The notes below the pieces were generated by a model. The model did no database searches. It saw only the letters and a program-made list of their open reading frames with translations, and had not been told where the DNA came from. Position numbers and translations under genes: made by a program. A stretch of DNA of 13,555 nt from JBDREA01 sp043820265 (GTDB lineage Archaea > Altiarchaeota > Altiarchaeia > IMC4 > JBDREA01), in contig JBDREA010000039.1 in NCBI GenBank assembly GCA_043820265.1, forward strand, positions 1 through 13,555. Direction: 5' to 3'. Of the stretch, positions 1 to 6,828 are shown one piece after another (the stretch's first letter is position 1; every line of letters begins with the position of its first letter).

Positions 1-1
1 C

Positions 2-196
2 GGCAGCACAATCTACAGCCGAACCCACCGCACCAAGAAAAACGAACTACTACTCAAACTCATAAACTATAACCTACACAAAACAACAAAAATAGAAACC
101 CTCATACAAGGGTTTCTACAAAGCCGAATACTCTATTTTTACCTGAATATTAGCATTCAATATCCAATTATTGATTTTTATAGCCTTATTTCTTAA
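2..196 (+). pseudogene. C-terminal fragment of a DDE-type transposase-like protein (partial at left edge)
   Basis: An open frame enters from the left edge and ends at TAA 194-196. Its first ~30 residues, including KKNELLLKLINYNL, resemble the C-terminal end of IS4/IS5-like DDE transposases, where a basic stretch leads into a '..KNEvLLKiLchNl..' helix that follows the catalytic Glu. The catalytic residues themselves would lie outside the window. After about residue 48 (..SRILYFYLN) the frame becomes A/T-rich and low in complexity, so the true protein may end earlier or be decayed. No terminal inverted repeat could be identified because only one end of the putative element is visible. The family call rests on one short motif; a chance open frame is possible. 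Confidence 0.42.
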
Positions 197-338
197 TATC
201 ATCTGGTGGGGTGGATGTTATAGTTGAAGAGTAGGAGACACCTCTCAATTATTCCACATCTTAAAACAGCGGCTGAAAAAAGAATAACTCCTTTCCGGGG
301 GTTCTTCTTCTATCCCCCCACCACAACTAGATTTTTTG
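197..338. other. Intergenic stretch between transposase remnant and aglB
   Basis: No coding frame is convincing here. Visible structures are a bulged 7-bp hairpin (TTGA 224-227 and GAG 229-231 pairing with CTCTCAA 242-248), a terminator-like hairpin at 276-307 (listed separately), and an 8-base inverted match TGGTGGGG (204-211) / CCCCACCA (316-323). The last could let the two ends of the stretch pair over about 100 bases, but no known RNA family is recognised. Confidence 0.5.
276..307 (-). terminator. Intrinsic-type terminator of the uppS-aglB transcript
   Basis: Read on the minus strand, a 10-bp stem (298-307 with 282-291; one mismatch at T285/C304 and one G.T pair) closes a 6-base loop. 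It is followed at once by six T residues (281-276). It lies 32 bases past the aglB stop. Archaeal termination mainly needs the T tract; the strong preceding stem makes this look like a bacterial intrinsic terminator. Confidence 0.6.
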
Positions 339-3300
339 TTAGTTTATTGGTGTAAAGAAATCTTCGACGATATCTGGACTTACCTCGATGGGTTCAGGTT
401 CCTCGGGCTCTAATTCATCGTCGTATATTATCCTCCAGATCTTGACTGTGCCGAAGTTGCCGTCTTGGCCCAATCCATCCCAGACCAGTTCGAAGTGTTT
501 TAGGGGGGTTATCTCGCGGTTGTAGAGCCCCATGTCCTTGTAGGCGTCCAGGTATTGGCCCAGATAGAGCTTGGTCATCATGAAATCGGAAAACTCTCCA
601 GGAGTGTAGATTAGTGTGTTGAAGGTCGGGATCCTGCAGGCTACGGGCTGATCGGGTTGCCCGGAGCTTAGCGCGCAAGTCAGGATATCCCTTGGATGCT
701 GGACCCCAAGAAGGGAGGCGTCGTTTTCCGCCGCCCACGCCTCCCAGGGAATCTCCGCTCCAAGGAATGTTTTACCGCTTGCTGGATCACGGAAAACCTC
801 CCTCACGATGATTTTTGACAGGACAACTCTTCCCGCATCGTCGGTTGCCACCTCGAATACGACGACGCCAATATACCCTGAACAGCCGAAAACCACCTTT
901 CTGACACTGTGGAAATTCCCGTCTTCGCGCATCACCATCTGCGGAGAAAGCGAGCTGGCCTCCGGGGCGAAACCGCATTGGGCATAGTTTTTAAAGCTTC
1001 CCTCAGTGCCGTCTTCGATGACGCCTGTGGCGATGAAGTGCAAGGCACTGCCTTTTCCGATCATGGACCAGTCGATTGTAGCATAACGTAAAGTGACATT
1101 CCGCCAGTCCTGATACGCTTTATTATAAATCTTGACGATCTCGAAAGCCTCGTCTTCCGTGGTCTTATTTACAAAAAACTGGGCGACATCCTGGATCTGA
1201 GACTGGTCTGCCTGCAGGTTGTCTATCAATACGGGACGATGGCTCACTGAAGTCAACCAGTGTCCGTAATCCCACCAGGTCAATATCGCCTCATTTGCAT
1301 CGGTGTTTTGGGAGAACCAGTTAAGCGCCGGTTCCCAGTAACTCCTGTCCCATCCAGGACCCATGTGCATCGGAGTCACTCCGACGAACTTGTTGAAATT
1401 CCACCCTCCAAAAAAGGGAAGATATGCGATTGGAGCAAAGATTATCAGACAGAATCCGATGATCCGCAGGCTGTCTAAGTCCTCTTTTTTGACTGCAGAA
1501 AGCAAACCAATACTCGCACCTAATACGGCGATTGAAGCGCTTGAAACGAACAAAAACTGGCTCTTATTGAACACACCCCACATCATGGGCACGCTCCAGC
1601 AGAGGACAGCTATCGCCCCAAAACTTCGGTTCTTGTACGATATGTATGCTAACGGGATAATCATCAAAAGGCCGTAATAGAGGGCTAGGCCGAACCGGCC
1701 GTAACCTTGCTGCAGGAAACCGGAAAAGTCCCCTGCAAGGGGGTTTTGCTCGGCTATGGTTTTTCCGACCACGCCCTGGGTTTTTGTAAGCACAGCAGCC
1801 TCATAGAATCTTGCGAACACACTCTCCGGGCCTTTAATCATCAAAGCAGCGACAAGGATGATCAGGCATACAAGGCTGATTTTTATCACATTCTGGTAGA
1901 TAAACCTCTCTGCGCCATTGGGGAGATCTTCCCCTTCGGTCGAATCCCTCGTTTTATCTAACATCTGGCGGATGGCCTCAATGATTATTGGAACGAACGT
2001 CCCACCTAAAAATGAAAACAACACAAGCTCTCCAGCTGGAAGGAACAGTTCAGGAATTGTCCCTCTTTCATGGAGGACCAAACCTATCAAAAAGACGGGA
2101 AATATTGAAAGAAAAACATATGGCGTATGCCAAGCCGAAAATCTTTTTTGTAGGGCGTTTACCAGAGAATAAATCGCGCTTGAGAGTCCGACCACCATGA
2201 TTATGTATCTGAAACCGCTCCAAGTCAAAGTGAGCGTGAAAAATCCGAGTCCCGCAAGTAGAGCAGAACGAAGGTTTCTTTTATGCATCGCCCTCGCAAA
2301 AAGATAGAAACTGGCGACCAAAAAAAACATCCCGATACTGTCTTCTTCCGCGTTTCCTGCTACCGCCCTCGTAGAAAAAGCCGGGCTAAAAGCTAAGAAG
2401 AAAGAAGCTAAAATTCCTGCCACACGGTTGTAAGGTTCTTGTTCATGGAACAGGTCCTTAACCAATAGATATATCAGGAGTACTGTGAACGCACTGATCA
2501 CTCCGGGGTAGAGTATGGCGGTTTCGTACAACCCCAAACCCGGTGATTCGAGAAGGAAATTTAAGGGTTCGAGTAGGAAAGCGAACAATGTATTTATGAG
2601 GGGGGCGAAGAATCCGCTTGCATAGTACTGTAATCCTGCACCATCGTATATTGCATCCGGATTGTTCATCAAATACTCTTCATGGTTTAGAATTCCGCCT
2701 TTGTACGGGTAGACCATGTAATCGTATTCTGGGAGATATCCTGTTGAATAAGTTTCTTGAGACCATTTGTAGAACCAGTAGGGGTCCAAGGCCGAAAGAA
2801 AAGGGTAGGGGTATGGGGTCAAGTGTGTTATCAATGTCCCGAAAAATATACCTATGACGAGGGTATTTGTCAGGCTTATTTTCTGCTGGCCGCTGAATCC
2901 AACAAGTAGGCTCAGTATTCCAAAGAACACTGCCAAGATCGAAAAATCCCTCTGCAGGGTTCTCTCGGGAGTCAACTGCTCAAAGGTATATGAATGATAA
3001 AGAAAAATTGTAGTGATTAATATGGCGATGGGGATCGCTATGTAAATTGCTTGGTAGCTTTTCTTTTTTCTGTGGACAAAGATGAAATAGATAGAAGCTG
3101 CACCAAAAATCCCCGACAGCGCCACAATCGCTGGCTGAACGAAATCCCTTTGCGCGGTTAAAAAAACATTCATCAGTGTCAGGAGGAACACAAAGGCTGG
3201 GAGGACAAACATTGGGTCCATGAACCATTCCCCGCGTCCTTTGGAGGAAGGCGAATACTCATCCTCTTCATCTTCTTGGCCTTCCGATTCTGTTCTTGAT

Positions 3301-3344
3301 GAAGAATTCTGTCTATCTGTTTTTTTTGCTCTTTTTCTAGCCAT
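339..3344 (-). CDS. aglB: Oligosaccharyltransferase, STT3/AglB family (GT66)
   Basis: This is the catalytic subunit of archaeal protein N-glycosylation: it moves a glycan from a polyprenyl-linked donor to Asn in N-x-S/T sequons on the outer face of the cytoplasmic membrane. At 1001 residues it fits the long archaeal AglB form. After a charged cytoplasmic N-terminus (about 40 residues) come many transmembrane helices up to about residue 650, then a soluble C-terminal domain. The expected active-site motifs are all visible: D187 in LDPYWFY (first acidic motif), E333-E334-D335 (second acidic loop), TIAE 529-532 (archaeal TIxE motif), WWDYG 690-694 (sequon Ser/Thr recognition) and DWSMIGK 758-764 (archaeal DxxMxxK-type motif). 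The ATG at 3344 follows GGTAGG, a plausible ribosome-binding site, and lies five bases after the uppS stop, so the two are likely co-transcribed. Motif roles come from family knowledge; the residues are read directly. Confidence 0.95.
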   Translation of the reverse strand: MARKRAKKTDRQNSSSRTESEGQEDEEDEYSPSSKGRGEWFMDPMFVLPAFVFLLTLMNVFLTAQRDFVQPAIVALSGIFGAASIYFIFVHRKKKSYQAIYIAIPIAILITTIFLYHSYTFEQLTPERTLQRDFSILAVFFGILSLLVGFSGQQKISLTNTLVIGIFFGTLITHLTPYPYPFLSALDPYWFYKWSQETYSTGYLPEYDYMVYPYKGGILNHEEYLMNNPDAIYDGAGLQYYASGFFAPLINTLFAFLLEPLNFLLESPGLGLYETAILYPGVISAFTVLLIYLLVKDLFHEQEPYNRVAGILASFFLAFSPAFSTRAVAGNAEEDSIGMFFLVASFYLFARAMHKRNLRSALLAGLGFFTLTLTWSGFRYIIMVVGLSSAIYSLVNALQKRFSAWHTPYVFLSIFPVFLIGLVLHERGTIPELFLPAGELVLFSFLGGTFVPIIIEAIRQMLDKTRDSTEGEDLPNGAERFIYQNVIKISLVCLIILVAALMIKGPESVFARFYEAAVLTKTQGVVGKTIAEQNPLAGDFSGFLQQGYGRFGLALYYGLLMIIPLAYISYKNRSFGAIAVLCWSVPMMWGVFNKSQFLFVSSASIAVLGASIGLLSAVKKEDLDSLRIIGFCLIIFAPIAYLPFFGGWNFNKFVGVTPMHMGPGWDRSYWEPALNWFSQNTDANEAILTWWDYGHWLTSVSHRPVLIDNLQADQSQIQDVAQFFVNKTTEDEAFEIVKIYNKAYQDWRNVTLRYATIDWSMIGKGSALHFIATGVIEDGTEGSFKNYAQCGFAPEASSLSPQMVMREDGNFHSVRKVVFGCSGYIGVVVFEVATDDAGRVVLSKIIVREVFRDPASGKTFLGAEIPWEAWAAENDASLLGVQHPRDILTCALSSGQPDQPVACRIPTFNTLIYTPGEFSDFMMTKLYLGQYLDAYKDMGLYNREITPLKHFELVWDGLGQDGNFGTVKIWRIIYDDELEPEEPEPIEVSPDIVEDFFTPIN

Positions 3345-3349
3345 GTCGC

Positions 3350-4045
3350 CTACCTACCGAATCTTCGGTCTTGTTGGTTGTAGTTTTCGAGGATGTTATC
3401 TAAATCGGTTTGTTCGAATTCCTGCCACAACTTATCCACGAAATATATCTCTGAGTAGGCAGACTGCCAAGTTAGAAAATTACTTAAGCGTTCTTCTGAG
3501 GTTCTAATTATCAATTCCGGGTAATCGGGGATCCAGAGTCTGTTTTTCAGGTTCTCCTCTGTCAGGTCCTCTCCTGCACTCGTTGCCTCCTTTACAGCAT
3601 GCAGTATCTCCTGTCTTCCCCCGTATGCGATTGCAAGGTTTAGTTGCAGTTGGTTATAGTCTTTGGTGGATTCCTCTAGTTTTTCAAGGCTTTCGATTAG
3701 ATCTTCTGCAAGCCCTTTATTGTTTGCCTTTTCCCTGAGCATGTCTAAGCTTCCGCACACTTTTATCTTGATCTGGTTTTCGTGTATTCTCCTGTCTTCG
3801 ATTGATTTTTTCGCTTGGTCTGTGAAAACTTTGAATAACACGTCGATTTCCTGCGGGCTCCTGTTTTGTATGTTTTCAGTGGAGAGCGCGTAAATGGTGA
3901 CTTGACTGACATCTCTAGCAAGGCACCATTCCAGAAAATCGTAGAATCGTGTGATGCCCATGTTGTATGACTTGAAAAGGCTTGTTATCCCTTTCTTGCT
4001 CATGAATCGTCTATTACCGTCTGGTATCAAGGCTATATGCATCAT
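3350..4045 (-). CDS. uppS: cis-prenyltransferase (UppS-like polyprenyl diphosphate synthase)
   Basis: It condenses isopentenyl diphosphate in cis onto an allylic primer, giving the long polyprenyl diphosphate used as glycan carrier lipid. Family motifs: HIALIPDGNRR (3-13, with catalytic Asp D9), ALSTEN (53-58), AIAYGGRQEIL (138-148), and IIRTS..RLSNFLTWQSAYSEIYF (179-202). Departures from the bacterial type are a missing Gly in the RTSGE motif (here RTSEE, 181-185), one extra residue between the STEN Asn and the following Arg (R62), and SY at 26-27 where bacterial enzymes have GH (E. coli His43). These may simply mark an archaeal subgroup. At 231 residues it is slightly short because the N-terminus begins almost at the first motif. 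A TAG lies directly before the ATG at 4045, so no longer start exists; ATG at 4042 is the only near alternative. It is first in a unit with aglB. Confidence 0.92.
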   Translation of the reverse strand: MMHIALIPDGNRRFMSKKGITSLFKSYNMGITRFYDFLEWCLARDVSQVTIYALSTENIQNRSPQEIDVLFKVFTDQAKKSIEDRRIHENQIKIKVCGSLDMLREKANNKGLAEDLIESLEKLEESTKDYNQLQLNLAIAYGGRQEILHAVKEATSAGEDLTEENLKNRLWIPDYPELIIRTSEERLSNFLTWQSAYSEIYFVDKLWQEFEQTDLDNILENYNQQDRRFGR

Positions 4046-4108
4046 CTACCCCATTGCTATGTGAAAATCTTACGTATTTAGATAGAGTATTAAAATAATA
4101 GGCTTATA
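4046..4108. promoter_or_regulatory. Divergent promoter region between uppS and nob1
   Basis: This 63-base A/T-rich gap separates two divergent starts. For nob1, ATTTAGATA (4076-4084) is centred about 29 bases before its ATG, the spacing expected for a TATA box with a leaderless transcript; no Shine-Dalgarno sequence precedes that ATG. For uppS the reverse complement of the 4088-4099 A/T block is a TATA candidate about 50 bases upstream. Box assignments are inference from spacing and composition. Confidence 0.4.
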
Positions 4109-4627
4109 ATGGGCAATCTAACTAAAAAAGCTTATGTCTATGATACCTCGGTTATCCTGAGGTGCACTTCTTTGGAAATCGATGGCATCTGCCTGATTCC
4201 TGATAAGGTTTTCGGAGAAATCAAAGACTGGCAGATTAAAGAACTCGTTGAGGCTGGAATCAGAGAAAAGAAAATCAGGGTTTTACAGCCCGAAGACGTT
4301 TTCGTTGAAAAGGTGAAGGGGGCTTCCCAGAAAACCGGGGACTATCAAGCATTATCAGATGCCGACCAAGGTGTGCTGGCTCTGGCTTTGCAGGAAAAAG
4401 CGGTTGTTGTGTCCGATGATTATGCAATCCAAAATACGGCAAAATTTTTGAGATTAGAATTCCATCCCGTAAGTCAGGTTGGCATTCAATCGATGTGGAA
4501 CTGGAGGAATGTCTGTGGAGGATGCCGAAAACTATATGGTTCAGATGTTTCAGGTCACTGTATGGTATGCGGAGCTGAAATAGTAAGAAAAAAGGTTAAG
4601 GGGCCAGTAAAAGGGAAAGGGGTTTAG
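4109..4627 (+). CDS. nob1: Archaeal Nob1 endoribonuclease (PIN domain + zinc ribbon)
   Basis: Nob1 cleaves the 3' end of the small-subunit rRNA precursor during late 30S maturation. The N-terminal PIN nuclease domain shows D12 in YVYDTSVIL, the LSDAD block (82-86) and SDDYAIQN (102-109), which supply the acidic metal-binding residues typical of the family. A C-terminal zinc ribbon follows with C136-x2-C139 and C151-x2-C154, introduced by the family-typical WNW (130-132). The last ~15 residues are Lys/Gly-rich. The length of 172 residues is normal for archaeal Nob1. The partner KH protein Dim2 is encoded about 6.5 kb away in this same window. No Shine-Dalgarno precedes the ATG; leaderless translation is likely. 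Confidence 0.94.
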   Translation: MGNLTKKAYVYDTSVILRCTSLEIDGICLIPDKVFGEIKDWQIKELVEAGIREKKIRVLQPEDVFVEKVKGASQKTGDYQALSDADQGVLALALQEKAVVVSDDYAIQNTAKFLRLEFHPVSQVGIQSMWNWRNVCGGCRKLYGSDVSGHCMVCGAEIVRKKVKGPVKGKGV

Positions 4628-4642
4628 TTAAAGCTTTATTTA

Positions 4643-4671
4643 GGAAAATAAGGCTAAATATTCCTTTTTTT
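4643..4671 (+). terminator. T-tract terminator after nob1
   Basis: Seven T residues (4665-4671) follow a weak stem in which GGAA (4643-4646) pairs with TTCC (4661-4664), with two or three further A/T pairs. The tract lies about 40 bases past the nob1 stop and before the next promoter, as expected for an archaeal T-dependent terminator. Confidence 0.5.
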
Positions 4672-4694
4672 GTTGTCTACGTATAAGTTTCTTC

Positions 4695-4703
4695 TTATAT
4701 AAG
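4695..4703 (+). promoter_or_regulatory. TATA box of the coiled-coil/lipoprotein unit
   Basis: TTATATAAG is a close match to the archaeal box A. A start of transcription about 26 bases downstream (near 4725) would give a leader of roughly 34 bases holding the Shine-Dalgarno sequence at 4743-4749. The start point is inferred from spacing. Confidence 0.55.
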
Positions 4704-4742
4704 CCCGGAAAGGATGTTAACAAGAAATTCAAAATCAAATTA

Positions 4743-4749
4743 GAGGTGA
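4743..4749 (+). promoter_or_regulatory. Strong Shine-Dalgarno site for the coiled-coil protein
   Basis: GAGGTGA is complementary to the conserved 3' end of archaeal 16S rRNA and sits about ten bases before the ATG at 4759. It contrasts with the leaderless-looking starts of nob1, dim2 and kae1, and suggests high-level translation. Confidence 0.7.
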
Positions 4750-4758
4750 GCGAAAAAC

Positions 4759-5526
4759 ATGAAAATGCAAAAAATGATGGCTGGGTTGATAATAGCAGTA
4801 TTCTTACTATCTTCAATACCTCTGGGATTGGCAGTAGGTCCCGGTAGGGGGGGTGAAAATCAGCAGATGACCCAATTTTCTAACATGAACGAGACAAATC
4901 AGAGTCGACTACAATTTAGACAAACACTTGGATATGGTAGTGACGACGACGATGAAAACGAGACCGATGACAGCGAAGACGACGAAGACGTTGACGAACT
5001 CAACGAGAAAGAAAACAAAAGAAACAAAATCGTCAAACAAATCCAATCAATGAAAAAGAAGGTTGTAAAAGCCCAAAAAACTTTCAAAGAAGCCAAGGAA
5101 GCCTACCAGGAGAAAAAGCATGAGTGGCTTAGAGCAAGAGATAGATACCGCGAATCACTTGGCAATTCTACCAACAACTCCGAGCAAGCGCATGAAATGG
5201 CAGCAGATTACATGAAGGCGACGATAGACGCCACAATATCCTATCTTGAGACAGTAGAAACCAAAGTGGATGACAGCAACCTGCCTTCCGAAGAAAAAGA
5301 TAGGATCAAGGAGGAAATCGCCGATTACATAGCTCAACTGGAAGAATACAAAACAGCAATTGACGAAGCTGAAACCCGAAGCGATCTCGCAAAGATAAAC
5401 AAAGACCTTAAACACACACTCAGCGACCTGAAACAGGCAGCCCATAATTATATAAAAGACTTAGCGGACAAGCGCCTGGACCACCTTATAGGTAAGCTCG
5501 AGGTCACAGTAGACAACCTTGAATAA
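4759..5526 (+). CDS. Exported coiled-coil protein with five N-glycosylation sequons (frame cut by TAA)
   Basis: The function is unknown; this looks like a cell-surface protein. Residues 1-25 form a signal peptide (basic start, hydrophobic core 8-20, likely cut after GLA). Residues 61-80 are very acidic. About 80-135 and 145-255 are strongly charged helix, probably coiled coil. N-x-S/T sequons occur at N44, N47, N67, N136 and N139, and none after residue 140. The frame ends at TAA 5524-5526, but the same frame continues afterwards with the same helical pattern to TAG 5743-5745, so the ancestral protein was probably about 327 residues (listed separately). Paired coiled-coil exported proteins and small lipoproteins are seen in other archaea, but I cannot name a family. 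The lipoprotein gene follows directly. Confidence 0.75.
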   Translation: MKMQKMMAGLIIAVFLLSSIPLGLAVGPGRGGENQQMTQFSNMNETNQSRLQFRQTLGYGSDDDDENETDDSEDDEDVDELNEKENKRNKIVKQIQSMKKKVVKAQKTFKEAKEAYQEKKHEWLRARDRYRESLGNSTNNSEQAHEMAADYMKATIDATISYLETVETKVDDSNLPSEEKDRIKEEIADYIAQLEEYKTAIDEAETRSDLAKINKDLKHTLSDLKQAAHNYIKDLADKRLDHLIGKLEVTVDNLE

Positions 5527-5745
5527 AAAATCGACCGACTGGAAGAAGCCGGTGGAGAGGTGACTTGGCTAAGGGAGCTAGTTGGAGAGTTGAGGCAGCA
5601 ACTAGAAGAAGCCAAAGCTGCCCAGACCTGGGAAGAACAAAAGAATGCAGTAAAAGAGATCCAGGAGACGATAAAGGAACTCTTCAAAGAATTCAGGGCA
5701 GCAGTAAAAGAGATAAAACCCATAGCCGTGGCGGAATCCGCATAG
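5527..5745 (+). pseudogene. In-frame 3' remainder of the coiled-coil gene after the TAA stop
   Basis: The 72 codons after the TAA at 5524-5526 stay in the same frame and read as amphipathic helix (KIDRLEEAGGEVTWLREL.., then LRQQLEEAKAAQTW..), ending at TAG 5743-5745. The 'LEEAGGEVTWLRELVGELRQ' pattern resembles the C-terminal helical repeat of many archaeal surface coiled-coil proteins, where an LE-K/R-LEEAG helix runs unbroken across this point. A single base change (from GAA, CAA or AAA) would restore one 327-residue protein. An internal GTG at 5560 preceded by GGTGGAGAG might allow a restart, but it would give a 61-residue cytoplasmic peptide lacking the signal. A nonsense mutation, a sequencing error or stop-codon readthrough are the options. 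Confidence 0.7.
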
Positions 5746-5749
5746 GTGG
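5744..5749 (+). promoter_or_regulatory. Shine-Dalgarno site choosing the lipoprotein start
   Basis: AGGTGG lies five bases before the ATG at 5755 and overlaps the TAG of the preceding frame. It supports ATG 5755 over the upstream in-frame GTG at 5746, which falls inside the site itself. Confidence 0.6.
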
Positions 5750-5754
5750 TTGAC

Positions 5755-6114
5755 ATGAGATATCCATCAAAGGCGGCCACCTATCTGTTAATTTTTTGTT
5801 TATCCTTCCTAGTCCTCACAACGGGTTGTATGAGCGGAGAAAACGAGCAACGACAAGAAGAAACTGATGCAGGCATAAATCAAGAAAGGGATATACAAGA
5901 AAGAATTGATGAAGGCGAAAAGTCCTCCGCTACCCCCAAACAGCCTCAACCTGATTTGGCTATTGAAGACGTGACGGGCAAAAGAAGTGTAGATGATACA
6001 AGCCTCTCAGAGACTGACTTGGACGAAGAAAGCCAAACCATATTGGATGAGTTATCGGAACTTGAGGAGCTGGAAGCAGAGCTTGACAGCCTTGAATACG
6101 GCCTAGAACTCTGA
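5755..6114 (+). CDS. Small acidic lipoprotein
   Basis: The role is unknown. From the ATG at 5755 the protein is 119 residues. A short basic start leads to a hydrophobic stretch and the lipobox LTTGC, with Cys25 as the predicted lipidated residue. The mature part is hydrophilic (Gln, Glu and Asp-rich) and ends in a leucine/glutamate helix (SELEELEAELDSLEYGLEL), a likely coiled coil. The gene follows the coiled-coil surface gene without a gap and its Shine-Dalgarno site overlaps that gene's last stop, so the two are one transcription unit and the products may associate at the membrane surface through their helices (inference). A GTG start at 5746 would add three residues and is less likely. Confidence 0.72.
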   Translation: MRYPSKAATYLLIFCLSFLVLTTGCMSGENEQRQEETDAGINQERDIQERIDEGEKSSATPKQPQPDLAIEDVTGKRSVDDTSLSETDLDEESQTILDELSELEELEAELDSLEYGLEL

Positions 6115-6130
6115 GCTATTTTCCCATCTT

Positions 6131-6167
6131 TCTTATTTTTTAATTTCTTTAATCAACATATCCTTTG
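6131..6167 (+). terminator. T-rich tract ending the lipoprotein unit and leading into coaB
   Basis: Six T residues (6136-6141) and neighbouring T-rich sequence lie about 20 bases past the lipoprotein stop. The same A/T block (TTTTTTAATTT, 6136-6146) is centred about 27 bases before the coaB ATG at 6168, so it may double as that gene's TATA element with a leaderless start. Both roles are inferred. Confidence 0.4.
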
Positions 6168-6827
6168 ATGCCCCGCATACTCATTACTCTCGGACCAACT
6201 CGAGAATACATTGATGAAATACGTTTCATCTCCAACTCCAGTTCAGGCAAGATGGGGTTGGCTCTAGCATATGAGGCACTTAAAAGAGGGTTTGAGGTTA
6301 CCATCGTATCCGGGCCGATATCACTGCCTTACCCAGACCGCGCATCAGTCTTGTCCGTCACTTCAGCAAAAGAGATGCTCGATGAAACCGTAAAAGAACT
6401 AAAAAGAACTCACTATAATCTCCTAATATCTGCTGCGGCTATAGCTGACTACACCCCTGCATCCAAGGTCAAAGGAAAGATAAAATCCAAGAATGCGGAA
6501 CTTATGATTTCTCTGAATCCAACTCAAAAGCTGACCCAAACACTAAAGACTGGATTTCCAGATACCCCGATCGTAGCCTTTAAAGCCGAGACAGAAGTCT
6601 CAGAGAATGAATTGATTCTTAGAGCAAAGACCAAACTCAACCATGAAGGATTGGACCTGATAATCGCAAACGACATATCAAAATTCAAGATGGGATCCGA
6701 TCTAAATCAGGTATTCATAATTGACAAAAAGGGAATCGTTTCAATCTCAGATAAAGCTTCAAAAAAGGAGATAGCAGAATATATCTTTAATAAAATATTA
6801 GGGCAAGGAATCCTTAGGAAACCATAA
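6168..6827 (+). CDS. coaB: Phosphopantothenoylcysteine synthetase (stand-alone CoaB domain)
   Basis: It joins 4'-phosphopantothenate and cysteine in coenzyme A synthesis, using a nucleotide triphosphate to activate the acid. Family features of the DFP/CoaB fold: TLGPTREYIDEIRFISN..SSGKMG near the N-terminus (nucleotide-binding loop), ISAAAIADYTP around 86-96, the GKIKS Lys motif that binds the phosphopantothenoyl intermediate, LNPTQKL, VAFKAET, IIANDIS and NQVFIID. Most bacterial enzymes are CoaBC fusions of about 400 residues. Here the flavin-dependent CoaC decarboxylase half is absent and not elsewhere in the window, so it must be separate or missing. The ATG at 6168 is chosen over TTG 6165. 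No Shine-Dalgarno is visible. Its stop is one base from that of the convergent membrane protein gene. Confidence 0.87.
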   Translation: MPRILITLGPTREYIDEIRFISNSSSGKMGLALAYEALKRGFEVTIVSGPISLPYPDRASVLSVTSAKEMLDETVKELKRTHYNLLISAAAIADYTPASKVKGKIKSKNAELMISLNPTQKLTQTLKTGFPDTPIVAFKAETEVSENELILRAKTKLNHEGLDLIIANDISKFKMGSDLNQVFIIDKKGIVSISDKASKKEIAEYIFNKILGQGILRKP

Positions 6828-6828
6828 C

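Noticed and set aside
204..323. Structured noncoding RNA bounded by TGGTGGGG and CCCCACCA
   Set aside because: The match is only eight bases over a ~100-base span, the interior contains the aglB terminator hairpin, and no known RNA family or promoter is recognisable.
3220..3507. Plus-strand frame across the aglB/uppS junction
   Set aside because: It is antisense to two family-confirmed genes; its low-complexity Ser-rich start mirrors the acidic AglB N-terminus.
5524..5526. TAA as a sense codon (alternative genetic code)
   Set aside because: TAA ends aglB, coaB and dim2 at family-normal lengths, and TAG and TGA are also used as normal stops, so the standard code applies.
5560..5745. A separate 61-residue gene starting at GTG 5560
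   Set aside because: It lies in the same frame as the upstream coiled-coil gene, continues its helical pattern and has no signal peptide; it is better read as that gene's 3' end after a nonsense codon. A restart there is possible but unsupported.
5746..5754. GTG 5746 as lipoprotein start
   Set aside because: The GTG overlaps the Shine-Dalgarno sequence AGGTGG, which is well placed for the ATG at 5755.
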